From the IMG/VR virus record IMGVR_UViG_3300031658_000158, positions 1 through 21,937 of that record: 21,937 nt of DNA. The stretch is one strand, 5' to 3'. Origin of the DNA: a virus. The position numbers were made by a program, and so were the translations under genes. The notes under the pieces are model-generated. The model had not been told where the DNA came from, searched no databases, and worked only from the letters and a program-made list of their open reading frames with translations. Every line of letters begins with the position of its first letter. Position 1 is the stretch's first letter. Of the stretch, positions 1 to 6,799 are shown one piece after another.

Positions 1-75
1 TGAGCCGTTCTGAAAGCAGCGTTTCAAAATTGCATATGAGGCGTTGGCTGCCATAATGGTTTCGATTATGGCCAT
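1..75 (-). CDS. Start of a small phage protein, cut by the window edge
   Basis: An open frame runs from an ATG at 75 to the window edge, giving 25 codons (MAIIETIMAANASYA, then ILKRCFQNGS). I recall similar starts in small marine-phage proteins found near lysis genes, but I cannot name the family or its function. The ATG follows the XhlA-like gene by only 10 bases. Its ribosome site is poor (AGG only about three bases upstream), so it is probably translated by coupling to the gene before it. The rest of the gene lies outside the window, so length and domains are unknown. Confidence 0.55.
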   Translation of the reverse strand, partial: MAIIETIMAANASYAILKRCFQNGS

Positions 76-85
76 ATCCTATATT

Positions 86-280
86 TTACCCCATCTTGAT
101 CAAGACAGCGACTAAAAGACCAATAATAGAGGCGGTTGCAGCGATCATAATGCTTTCCATCCGTTTTACTCGTCCGAAGAGGTCTTTGAATTGGATTTTC
201 ATTTCTGTCTGCATGGCAACCATTTCCTTTTCTAGGCCATCGATGCGCTGGTGTGCTGATAATGCTGTTCTCTTATCCAT
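86..280 (-). CDS. XhlA-like small membrane protein, putative lysis accessory
   Basis: This 64-residue protein has an amphipathic, heptad-like charged stretch at about residues 10-48 and one C-terminal membrane helix at about 50-62 (IMIAATASIIGLLVAVLI). That layout matches the hemolysin XhlA family, where a short coiled coil ends in a membrane anchor and acts beside a holin in host lysis. The chosen start is the ATG at 280, which has AAGGGG nine bases upstream. An ATG at 307, overlapping the previous stop region, would add nine residues. A single helix and no paired holin in view make true holin activity uncertain; it could also be an Rz-type or unrelated membrane-anchored protein. Confidence 0.6.
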   Translation of the reverse strand: MDKRTALSAHQRIDGLEKEMVAMQTEMKIQFKDLFGRVKRMESIMIAATASIIGLLVAVLIKMG

Positions 281-293
281 ATCATTTTTCCCC

Positions 294-617
294 TTAGGAA
301 ATGTCATCTATTATTTCAACATTGATATAGTCTGAGTTTGGGAAAGTCTCTATTTTCCCATCAGCATAAGTCACTTGAAATTCGGCTTGATAAGAGCCAA
401 TTGAAGAAGTGTCTCCAGCAGCCCAATCGTATTGGATAACACCTGATCCCGCATCTATTACAGATACGCTACTATCAATTAAAATTGATAAACTTCCGAT
501 AGCTCTCATGTGAAATCTAACATTAGCCCCGTCAAGACTTATAGCGTTATCAGTGCCATTGAGAAGGCTGACCCGCAAAGACGGGACTGTATCGCCTTGT
601 TTTATTCTAAAACTCAT
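294..617 (-). CDS. BppU N-terminal-domain-like protein
   Basis: The 107-residue protein matches the stand-alone N-terminal domain of phage baseplate upper protein (BppU). Visible marks are 'IKQGDTVPSLRVSL' at the start, a 'LDGANVRFHMR' strand at about 28-38, 'GVIQYDW..GDT' at about 59-70, 'YQAEFQVTYADGKIETFPN' at about 76-94, and a closing 'INVEI'. In lactococcal phages this immunoglobulin-like domain attaches receptor-binding proteins to the baseplate. Here it ends after that single domain, so it may cap or bridge the adhesin encoded just upstream (2066-645). The start at 617 has GAGGCGG upstream. The family call is fairly firm; the role in this virion is inferred. Confidence 0.65.
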   Translation of the reverse strand: MSFRIKQGDTVPSLRVSLLNGTDNAISLDGANVRFHMRAIGSLSILIDSSVSVIDAGSGVIQYDWAAGDTSSIGSYQAEFQVTYADGKIETFPNSDYINVEIIDDIS

Positions 618-644
618 TTTAAGCCGCCTCGTTTCTATTTAAGT

Positions 645-2066
645 TCATATAACTCTATTAACAGAGTTTGATAATGCAAGTACTGCTCTATTATGTCTAC
701 TGCCTGTCTCAAAGCGCCCGACTCTGTTGTGGGTCATATTATTATTTTGACCAGTTAGCACAAATGACCCGGCTTGGTCTATCTTCAAGAATTCCCCCCA
801 ACCAACATTTTTCCCCTCTATGACGAAAATACCAGCCCCAGCGGGTAAAGTTAAGATAGGATATAATTGAGCATCTTCAGTTAAAACTGAAAAGATACCC
901 GTCTCAACGGTCAATAATTCAGCTTCTGTAAGGGAAGTATCTTGACCAGTTAAAACAAAACTACCGGATTCTGCGGTAATGTAAAATTGGGCTTTAATTG
1001 CAGCGGTTTCTGTATCAAAGTTAAAGATACCAGTTTCTGCAATAAAGTTATCACTTAAATCTATGTCAACTTGTTGTCCCGTTACTGAGAATATACCAGC
1101 ATCCGCAGTTATTATTTTGCTTGTGTTGAAAACAACGTCTTGTCCGGTTGCACTGAAATACCCAGTTCCGGCTACAATGCTTGTGCTAGTATCAATATCA
1201 GGGAATGTAAGAACAAATTCACCAGCATTTACTTCAAAAACCTCATGCGTATTAAACTGAATATCTTGCCCGGTTAATCCGAATACACCAACGTCACCTT
1301 CAATTATTTCATTATTATTAAAAGAAGCATCTTGCCCAGTTAAATTGAAATATCCAGTTTCGGCTATGATGCTTGTATCAGTATCAATATCAGGGAATGT
1401 AAGAACAAATTCACCAGCATCAACTGCAAACCCATATCCTCGGTTAAATGCGTTTTGCTGTCCAGTTAAGGTAAATGTTCCGGTTGCTGCCTGCACATCT
1501 CGAACCAGCAATAATTCCGCATCTTGACCCGTAATATTGAATATTCCAGCATCAGTGAGAATTATTTTCTTGCTAGTATTTAGGTTGGCGGCTTGACCGA
1601 TTAAAGCTAATGCGCCTTCTCCAGCAAACATTGAAATGCTAAATACGCTATTCTGACCCGCAATTGAGAAACTTCCTTGATCAGAAACCAGAGGGAAGTT
1701 TACGCCGATTGACTGACCTTCGAGAATAAATTCGCCTGACAATGCTACCTTGCGAGTATTGTCTGTCACTAGCTGTGGTGCAATGATGAACGTGCCTTGA
1801 CGCGCATCTATGCTATAAGAATTTTGGAAATCAATATCTTGACCAGATACCGCAAAAGACCCTGCCTCCGCTGGTTTACTAACAACTAATGCAGCGTCTT
1901 GAGTAGTATAGGTAAATACACCTGTGCCAATTATTTCACTGGTAATAAAGGTTGCATCTTGCCCAGAAAGAACAAAATAACCCGCACTCGCAGAAAGGGA
2001 ATTTCCAACTGCGTTATCTCCAGTAGCAGCAATTGCACTAGAGGCTAAAGGTGAAAATCCAAGCAT
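645..2066 (-). CDS. Repeat-rich putative tail fibre/adhesin with GxFxLTGQD repeats
   Basis: This 473-residue protein is almost wholly built from about 20 tandem units of 20-22 residues, roughly residues 28-443. The unit consensus is (A/T)GxFxLTGQDxxFNxSxxIxA. Hydrophobic and polar residues alternate, which fits short beta strands stacked into a beta-solenoid or a chain of small beta modules. The N-terminus 'MLGFSPLASSAI' has no clear signal peptide. The 30-residue C-terminal tail is basic ('HNRVGRFETGSRHNRAV'). Its place in the fibre module suggests a virion surface or receptor-binding protein. Two units read 'AGEFVLTFPDID', lie 64 residues apart and are nearly identical in DNA, so the array has been reshaped recently. 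RBS: GAGGG before the ATG at 2066. I know of such repeats in marine phages, but no function is established to my knowledge. Confidence 0.6.
   Translation of the reverse strand: MLGFSPLASSAIAATGDNAVGNSLSASAGYFVLSGQDATFITSEIIGTGVFTYTTQDAALVVSKPAEAGSFAVSGQDIDFQNSYSIDARQGTFIIAPQLVTDNTRKVALSGEFILEGQSIGVNFPLVSDQGSFSIAGQNSVFSISMFAGEGALALIGQAANLNTSKKIILTDAGIFNITGQDAELLLVRDVQAATGTFTLTGQQNAFNRGYGFAVDAGEFVLTFPDIDTDTSIIAETGYFNLTGQDASFNNNEIIEGDVGVFGLTGQDIQFNTHEVFEVNAGEFVLTFPDIDTSTSIVAGTGYFSATGQDVVFNTSKIITADAGIFSVTGQQVDIDLSDNFIAETGIFNFDTETAAIKAQFYITAESGSFVLTGQDTSLTEAELLTVETGIFSVLTEDAQLYPILTLPAGAGIFVIEGKNVGWGEFLKIDQAGSFVLTGQNNNMTHNRVGRFETGSRHNRAVLALSNSVNRVI
1177..1420. repeat. Recent duplication inside the GQD-repeat gene
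   Basis: The segment at 1177-1228 recurs at 1369-1420 with 49 of 52 bases identical, 41 of them in one unbroken stretch. The offset of 192 bases equals 64 codons, three protein repeat units, so the frame is kept. Similarity continues more loosely on the side toward 1156 and 1348. Confidence 0.85.
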
Positions 2067-2095
2067 TTTTTAAACCCTCTAAATTAATTTATCTA

Positions 2096-2437
2096 TCAGG
2101 CGGAGTTTAAGGCGGTCAATGCGTTCCAAATTCTAGTAGCCTCTGCCGCTGCATCAAATGCTTCAGTAGCGAATGGGTCATCATCCGTTGGCGCTAAGAT
2201 TGTCCAGCTACCAGATATTGATGAAATGTATGTCTGAAGAGTTGACTTGCTGCCAAAAGATGTAAAATCGCCAGTTGCATTATCTTCAGTAATGCCAATC
2301 ATTAGGTTGTCACGAGGTGAAGCCTCAAGGTTATCAGCGACAACGCACATACCGTGTATGCTATCGTTATGGAAACAGATAAAATCAGGGATAGTTCCGT
2401 TCGCGTTCAAGCGATATTTGCAAACTTCATGCGCCAT
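2096..2437 (-). CDS. Hypothetical small protein in the fibre module
   Basis: I do not recognise this 113-residue protein with confidence. It starts 'MAHEVCKYRLNANGTIPDF', has a predicted beta-rich first half, a threonine/serine-rich middle ('STLQTYISSISGSW'), and an alanine-rich C-terminal helix ('EAFDAAAEATRIWNALTALN'). It overlaps the end of the coiled-coil gene before it by 11 bases and has GGAGAAG upstream of the ATG at 2437, so the two are translationally coupled. It carries no signal peptide or membrane segment. Its location between a coiled-coil protein and the repeat adhesin suggests a virion or fibre-associated part, but that is context only. Confidence 0.6.
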   Translation of the reverse strand: MAHEVCKYRLNANGTIPDFICFHNDSIHGMCVVADNLEASPRDNLMIGITEDNATGDFTSFGSKSTLQTYISSISGSWTILAPTDDDPFATEAFDAAAEATRIWNALTALNSA

Positions 2438-3275
2438 CAGGCTTCTCCAGTTGTGGTGTGTTGGTCAAGGATGTTTCGTCTAATATATCAAAACCACGGC
2501 TTTTTGCAAAGTCCCTTGGGCAATGCGCCCATTTATCTGCACAAGCCTCCAACCACTGTACAGTGTGGTAATGCTCTGGGACTTGGCCTTCTTTGATAAT
2601 TTCGTTTTCCCAGTTAAGATATGACATAACCTCAAGCTGCGCCTGCGCTGCGTTGATGCCAAGGTCAAACAGGTAAATCATGTTGCCTTCGTCAATCACG
2701 CCGTTGCGTGGACGGGCAGAGTTTAGCGCCTGTTTCAAGCACGTCATAATGTGATACTTAACTTCCTCAAGCTCGTAGTCAGCCTCAGTCAACTCATCTT
2801 TGCCTATTTTCTTCATCAGGTTTTCATATTGATTGCTAAAGAAGTTGAGCTTGCGAACAGCGGCCTCTACGTAGCCGCGTGAGCTTGCAGCGTTGGCTTG
2901 CTTTTCGTTGATCTTAATCTCTAGCATTTCACGATCAAGATCGTCTGTCTCTTCTGACAGCTTGCGCTCTAGCTTCTTGAGCTTGATCTCTTCCTTCTTC
3001 ATTTTGAAGTAAGACTCTTGCAGAGCAGACTTGGTCTTCTCAATCTCAGCAAGTGAATGTTTCACGGATCGGATAGGCGTAATTGCAGTTACATCCAGTG
3101 TGACAGACATCATCTGAGAGTGCGACTTGTAGAAGTTGCTGGACGCCTGCGCTATGGCAGGGGCTTTTTCTGCAATGTTAGCTAACATCGACTTATATTC
3201 AGGCTTTGCAGATGGGAGCTGAATGTTAAGGTCTACCGTAGCTAGTGCAGTGTCTTTTACTGTGTCTTTAGGCAT
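2427..3275 (-). CDS. Coiled-coil phage protein of unknown function
   Basis: This 282-residue protein is unlike its beta-rich neighbours. Residues 70-158 form a long, strongly charged coiled coil (for example 'KKEEIKLKKLERKLSEETDD'). They are followed by a mixed alpha region with 'NMIYLFDLGINAAQAQLEVM' at about 198-217 and a His/Cys-bearing segment 'EHYHTVQWLEACADKW' at about 234-249, then 'CPRDFAKSRGFDILD'. No signal or membrane segment is present. Its ATG at 3275 overlaps the stop of the kelch-like gene (TAATG). It could be a virion component, a fibre-assembly factor or an oligomerising scaffold. I recall unannotated relatives in marine phages but cannot assign a role. Confidence 0.6.
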   Translation of the reverse strand: MPKDTVKDTALATVDLNIQLPSAKPEYKSMLANIAEKAPAIAQASSNFYKSHSQMMSVTLDVTAITPIRSVKHSLAEIEKTKSALQESYFKMKKEEIKLKKLERKLSEETDDLDREMLEIKINEKQANAASSRGYVEAAVRKLNFFSNQYENLMKKIGKDELTEADYELEEVKYHIMTCLKQALNSARPRNGVIDEGNMIYLFDLGINAAQAQLEVMSYLNWENEIIKEGQVPEHYHTVQWLEACADKWAHCPRDFAKSRGFDILDETSLTNTPQLEKPDGA

Positions 3276-3300
3276 TATTGAAGCCCCCCATGACCATTAG
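3271..3300. repeat. 30-bp direct repeat, copy A (3' end of kelch-like gene)
   Basis: This segment matches 4227-4256 at 26 of 30 bases. It encodes the C-terminal NGHGGLQ and stop of the kelch-like gene, plus the TAATG overlap and first bases (ATGCC) of the next gene. Confidence 0.75.
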
Positions 3301-4231
3301 AACAACCGCTATAAAAACCAGTTTGAGTTAGGTCCCCAAAATCAGTGCCGTTTCCTAGAGTTGCTATCGTTATCTTTTCCAGTGAGTTTAGGTAATAACT
3401 ACCTCCGAATACTGCCAAAATATTATCTGAAGCACCAGTGGATTGAATTCTTCTAGCTTCGGCTAAATTGCCAAAATCAATAGCATTCCCAGTTGTCGCA
3501 ATTGTGACGTAATCTATTACGTTTTGCACAGTGCCGCTGCTGGGTATCCCACCCGCAAATAATCCTCTTGTATCAGAAGAAGCCCCACCAGCGTTATACG
3601 AGTTAGTGGTCCTATCGCCGAAATCAGTAGAATTTCCGGTTGAAGCTGTCGTGATGTAATTTATCGCGTTAGTGTAATAAGGGCTGAAAGGAATGAACCC
3701 CCCCGCAATAAGGCCCCTTGTAGGAGAAGCAAGCCCGGCGGGAGTCATAGTCTGAGTTGCAATATCGCCAAAGTCACTAGCATTTCCGGTGGTCGCAAGT
3801 GTGACGTAATCCATCACGTTTGACACACCGGTGGAGGGGCTTCCACTAACCCAAACGCCTCTAGTTGAATTGCCGACACAAGCAGGTCCCCAACGAGCAA
3901 CGGTTAAATCTCCGAAGTCCGTTCCATTGCCAGCAGTCCCAAATGTGACGTATTCCATTACGGTGTTTACGCCACTCCCCTGAGAATCGCTTGCGCCAGC
4001 GAAAACTGCTCTAGTGCTAGAACCTAGTCCCGCCCATCCTCTTATATACGAAAGCGATCCTGTGCTTGTAGCATTACCAAGGCTGGAAAAGTTTATTTGG
4101 TCTATAGTAGATGATCCAGAGCCGGGATATGCACCAGCAAACAACCCATATATATTTACTGGAGGAATAGGCCAGTCCGCAGAATTCTCGTATTGAGTTG
4201 CTAGGTTCCATACACCTTGAAAATTGGGCAT
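3275..4231 (-). CDS. Kelch-like six-repeat beta-propeller protein
   Basis: The 318-residue protein has six imperfect repeats of 45-50 residues from about residue 28. Each runs roughly TRGLFAGG, a variable loop, NVIDYVTIATTGNAxDFGDL, then a variable loop. The paired small-residue turn 'AGG' and the YVTI strand resemble kelch-type blades, so a six-bladed beta-propeller is likely. Such propellers usually bind ligands or glycans, and the fibre module suggests an adhesin or receptor-binding accessory. The start is 'MPNFQGVWNLATQYE' at 4231, with GGAGG about nine bases upstream. The C-terminus reads 'CSNGHGGLQ'. A copy of the DNA encoding that last motif also sits just before this gene's start, so the gene is flanked by a direct repeat. 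Confidence 0.65.
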   Translation of the reverse strand: MPNFQGVWNLATQYENSADWPIPPVNIYGLFAGAYPGSGSSTIDQINFSSLGNATSTGSLSYIRGWAGLGSSTRAVFAGASDSQGSGVNTVMEYVTFGTAGNGTDFGDLTVARWGPACVGNSTRGVWVSGSPSTGVSNVMDYVTLATTGNASDFGDIATQTMTPAGLASPTRGLIAGGFIPFSPYYTNAINYITTASTGNSTDFGDRTTNSYNAGGASSDTRGLFAGGIPSSGTVQNVIDYVTIATTGNAIDFGNLAEARRIQSTGASDNILAVFGGSYYLNSLEKITIATLGNGTDFGDLTQTGFYSGCSNGHGGLQ

Positions 4232-4256
4232 TATTGAGGTCCTCCGTGACCATTAG
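4227..4256. repeat. 30-bp direct repeat, copy B (5' end of kelch-like gene)
   Basis: This is the second copy, lying between the fibronectin-type gene and the kelch-like gene and supplying the latter's RBS and ATGCC start. In the matching frame it reads NGHGGPQ-stop. Three of the four differences from copy A are silent in that frame, which suggests it was once the coding tail of a kelch-like paralogue. Confidence 0.75.
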
Positions 4257-4567
4257 GCTGTAGGGGTAACAGCATCGCTTGCACCGCTAGGAGAAGACGA
4301 GCCAAACGCATTGATAGCCCATACGTTAAAGGTGTAACTTGTCCCTCCGGTTAAGCCAGATACAGTAATTGGGGACGAAGAGCCAGACGATCCTATTCCA
4401 TTATTTGACTGCGCTCTATATCCAGTGATAGCAGACCCGCCAACATTTTCGGGAGCGGTGAAACTAACTACCACCTGTTCCACACCAGAAGCGCCAGAAA
4501 CACCTGTGGCTGGATCGGGTGCTTTTATACCGTCTTGGCCTATGAAGCCGCCTGTATTTTTAGACAT
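4253..4567 (-). CDS. Single fibronectin type III domain protein
   Basis: The 104-residue protein is one fibronectin III module with a short N-terminal lead ('MSKNTGGFIGQDGIKAPDPA'). Visible FN3 marks are 'VVVSFTAPENVGGSAITGYR' at about 32-51, 'ITVSGLTGGTSYTFNVWAIN' at about 67-86, and 'GSSSPSGASDAVTP' at the end. FN3 modules are common on phage surfaces, where they may bind carbohydrate weakly or space other domains. No signal peptide or membrane segment is seen. The start at 4567 has AGGAAAC upstream and lies 12 bases after the previous stop. Its small size suggests it decorates the tail or a fibre rather than forming a fibre by itself. Confidence 0.65.
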   Translation of the reverse strand: MSKNTGGFIGQDGIKAPDPATGVSGASGVEQVVVSFTAPENVGGSAITGYRAQSNNGIGSSGSSSPITVSGLTGGTSYTFNVWAINAFGSSSPSGASDAVTPTA

Positions 4568-4579
4568 TATAGTTTCCTA

Positions 4580-4954
4580 TCAGCTGATTTCTTCATAGCT
4601 AATGATCACTTCAAGATCACTTGCCGTTCCAGCAGTTGCCATAATAGAACGATCTTCCTCAAGATAAACTGCCGTGTTCTTGTCTAGCGCGACTAGAGAA
4701 GCTGTCGCAGGGACAGTGACATCGCTTATAAGGGAATAAGCCGTGCCACCGCCAGCAGCGGCGCTGTGCATGTCTATAGTTACAGCACAGGCGTTTGACC
4801 CGTCTACGTTAGCGACTTGGATCATGTTGATCTTAAAGACCTTACCGCTAGATGCAGCGTTGCTTACCAGCGCTGTGGCGCTAGTTGAAGTAAGTGCGAT
4901 AGTAGCGGATTTGCCTGTGATCGTGCTTACGTTTACAATATTTGGTGCAGCCAT
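4580..4954 (-). CDS. Small beta-rich structural protein, fibre module
   Basis: This 124-residue protein starts 'MAAPNIVNVSTITGKSA' and is dominated by short beta strands and alanine/serine/threonine residues. Typical stretches are 'VFKINMIQVANVDGSNAC' at about 40-57 and 'NTAVYLEEDRSIMATAGTA' at about 93-111, ending 'LEVIISYEEIS'. I recall closely similar small proteins in the structural regions of marine phages and cyanophages, so a virion component is likely; the exact role is not known to me. A good RBS (AAAGGAGGCTAG) precedes the ATG at 4954. Alternatives are a minor decoration protein or a fibre tip module. Confidence 0.55.
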   Translation of the reverse strand: MAAPNIVNVSTITGKSATIALTSTSATALVSNAASSGKVFKINMIQVANVDGSNACAVTIDMHSAAAGGGTAYSLISDVTVPATASLVALDKNTAVYLEEDRSIMATAGTASDLEVIISYEEIS

Positions 4955-4967
4955 TTTCTAGCCTCCT

Positions 4968-5915
4968 TTATCCAAAGACGATTGCCATAGCAATGGCTTT
5001 ACCTGTTGATATACCAGCACTACTCGTCGCAAAACTTATAGTGCCGCTTCCGTTAGTTACTAAAGTTTGTCCGCTTGTACCATCAGATGTTGGAAGCGTG
5101 AGGGCAGTAACAAATCCCTGCAAATTTGCATCATAAGCAAGATAGTCTGCCGTGTTAAATGCTTTTACCTGTGCTAAATTTGTGACCTCACTGTCCATAA
5201 GCGCGCCAGCCGCTGCTACGTTAGTCGCGTCTGTTACATCCGCCCCGTCTTCTACATTTAAGGCGGACAGAAGGCCGCTTTTGCTTATTGAGCCGTTAAG
5301 GCCCACAACCGATGTAACCGCGTCTGTCTGATCGTGCTTTGACCAGTTGCTGGCGTAAGTTGATGTTGAAGCATTATCAACTATCGCAACAATATTATCT
5401 CCAACAGCAAATGATATTCCACCTACAGTTCCCGCAACTGAAACATAATAAAACCAGCCAATTTTCGCCGAACCAGAGCCGGGGAAAGTACTCGCAGAAG
5501 CATCCCAATTTCCCTTGTAGACCATGCCATTCGCAAGGGCAGCGATGTCTATTTCCATTTGGTCTAGGTCAACTGCCTGAGTTACCGTGATGTTGTCTAG
5601 CTTGGAACCGTCTGTAGCAACTGCCCGTCCATCAAATGTTGAGTTGGTTGTAATAGCACCTGTCATAGCGCCACCAGTTCTGGGCAACGCTGCATCAGCG
5701 GCAGTTCCTTGTGACGCAACAGCGTAGTCGCCTATGGCTGTAAAAGCCGCTGTTCCAAGATCAGATGTCTTGGCTAAAGGGAAACCACCAGCAGTTGACC
5801 CGTCATGAATGACCGCAACGTCCTTATCTGTATCGACAGTAACTTCGCCCAAAGCGCCAGTAAACGAGGCCGTTTGCGTTGTAGTGCCTCTTCTTAGTTG
5901 AATTTGCCGTGCCAT
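4968..5915 (-). CDS. Tail fibre protein with conserved N-terminal attachment motif
   Basis: The 315-residue protein opens with '[18 protein letters not shown]', then 'GALGEVTVDTDKDVAVIHDG' (about 20-39) and 'TAGGFPLAK'. This N-terminal module is shared by many phage tail fibres and hyaluronidase-like proteins, where it starts a trimeric fibre. The middle has fibre-type repeats ('ALPRTGGAMTGAITTN' at about 76-91) and serine/alanine-rich beta segments. The C-terminus is a short hydrophobic 'GKAIAMAIVFG'. The ATG at 5915 overlaps the previous stop as TGATG, with GGAGGT upstream. It probably forms a thin trimeric fibre. No endosialidase, lyase or other enzyme motif is visible, so receptor binding is the simplest role. 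Confidence 0.65.
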   Translation of the reverse strand: MARQIQLRRGTTTQTASFTGALGEVTVDTDKDVAVIHDGSTAGGFPLAKTSDLGTAAFTAIGDYAVASQGTAADAALPRTGGAMTGAITTNSTFDGRAVATDGSKLDNITVTQAVDLDQMEIDIAALANGMVYKGNWDASASTFPGSGSAKIGWFYYVSVAGTVGGISFAVGDNIVAIVDNASTSTYASNWSKHDQTDAVTSVVGLNGSISKSGLLSALNVEDGADVTDATNVAAAGALMDSEVTNLAQVKAFNTADYLAYDANLQGFVTALTLPTSDGTSGQTLVTNGSGTISFATSSAGISTGKAIAMAIVFG

Positions 5916-6280
5916 CAGACCAGACCTCCATAATCATCCGTTAAAGTAACTGCGCCAGTGATAAGACCGTAATCTAAGGAAGCATTTAGATCGTCAGCCA
6001 AAACAGTAAGGAAAACTTCCGCACTTCCTGACAAATTTATAGCTGATCCTGAACTACTGCTTTGAAGAACTGTTCTAGTCATTGTTCCAGCGCTGCTATT
6101 GAAGACACCAGAGCCGATTTCCCAATAGTCTGCATCTTCTATAGTATAACGAACTGTATCGCCATCAGATACACTGCCATCAGAAAATGTTTGAAATCCA
6201 GCGACAGCGGAACCAAGAGTTATAGTCCCGGTTCCGGTTGTCGATGTTCCAACTTTTACTCTATTTGCAAGCGTCACCAT
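5915..6280 (-). CDS. Stand-alone fibre N-terminal module / small structural protein
   Basis: This 121-residue protein starts '[20 protein letters not shown]' and continues with '[20 protein letters not shown]' (about 28-47), 'WEIGSGVF' and '[14 protein letters not shown]'. I recognise the pattern as the N-terminal part of longer tail fibres in marine phages, where a further fibre region usually follows. Here the protein stops after one such module, ending '[12 protein letters not shown]', and a separate fibre gene begins at once. That suggests the fibre is split over several genes or that this part works as an adaptor. AAGGTGA precedes the ATG at 6280. Confidence 0.6.
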   Translation of the reverse strand: MVTLANRVKVGTSTTGTGTITLGSAVAGFQTFSDGSVSDGDTVRYTIEDADYWEIGSGVFNSSAGTMTRTVLQSSSSGSAINLSGSAEVFLTVLADDLNASLDYGLITGAVTLTDDYGGLV

Positions 6281-6291
6281 AGTCAGTCACC

Positions 6292-6729
6292 TTATGCAAT
6301 TTGAAGAACGCCATTCGCCGCTGAGAAGTCTACAGTCAAACTATCGCCATCATTTAGCGTCAACGATGATCCGTAGTCATAGTATCCTATCAGTGGGTCA
6401 GTGGGGGTAGCAACTGTGTCGTCATAAATATAAACATATCTAAAGGGACCAGTGGCTCCTCCAGTGGATGTAAGCGTGATGTCAGCCAAAACCAACTTAT
6501 AAGTTCCACCAGATTGGGTTGACGAAGATGTCGTCACATCCCTAGTAGACAGATATGTATAAGTAACCTGAGTTACGTTTGCTAGAATACCATTGCCATC
6601 GCTGGATGGGTTGCTAGACTCTGAAGCCAGCGCAGTATTGGACAGTGCAACCACGACTTGATCACTGGCTAAGTCCATATTGTGAACAGCGTTCACAACG
6701 AAATCGTTTACTTTATTAAAAGTCGCCAT
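6292..6729 (-). CDS. Structural protein of the 'MATFNKVNDF' type
   Basis: The 145-residue protein begins 'MATFNKVNDFVVNAVHNMD' and has beta-strand-rich sequence with conserved-looking parts 'QVVVALSNTALA' (about 24-35) and 'TYKLVLADITLTSTGGAT' (about 76-93), ending 'GVLQIA'. I know similar proteins as common structural parts in marine phages, sometimes detected in virions, without a settled function. It is set apart from its upstream neighbour by a 70-base leader, unlike most genes here, with RBS GGAGGCC four bases before ATGGC. That RBS matches those of the capsid and tail tube genes exactly, which hints at high expression. Confidence 0.6.
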   Translation of the reverse strand: MATFNKVNDFVVNAVHNMDLASDQVVVALSNTALASESSNPSSDGNGILANVTQVTYTYLSTRDVTTSSSTQSGGTYKLVLADITLTSTGGATGPFRYVYIYDDTVATPTDPLIGYYDYGSSLTLNDGDSLTVDFSAANGVLQIA

Positions 6730-6759
6730 GATTGGCCTCCGAATTTTGTGTTAGCGTAT

Positions 6760-6783
6760 GCCCGTGCAATCTAGCACAAAGGC
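6760..6783 (-). promoter_or_regulatory. Leader hairpin upstream of the 6729 structural gene
   Basis: In the minus-strand RNA, GCC and GUGC arms pair with GCAC and GGC across a UAGAUU loop, with a UUU/G internal bulge. The hairpin sits about 25 bases before a GGAGGCC-N4-ATGGC start. A GGGCA followed by ACGC here resembles the capsid and tube leader elements. No strong promoter is visible in this 70-base gap. Confidence 0.4.
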
Positions 6784-6799
6784 TCTAGGTAGTAAATCA

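Noticed and set aside
86-307. Calling the small membrane protein a holin
   Set aside because: It has one C-terminal helix after a coiled coil, which fits XhlA better than a typical holin; activity cannot be judged from the sequence.
645-2066. Possible CRISPR array or satellite from regularly spaced repeats
   Set aside because: The repeats are protein-level units in one open frame with variable DNA, no constant direct repeat and no unique spacers.
645-6729. Diversity-generating retroelement acting on fibre genes
   Set aside because: No reverse transcriptase is present in the window, and the repeated segments do not differ mainly at adenines.
6730-6799. Sigma70-like promoter (TTGCAC and AAAATT) before the 6729 gene
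   Set aside because: Only three or so matches per box, in a region better explained as a leader hairpin; no support beyond chance.
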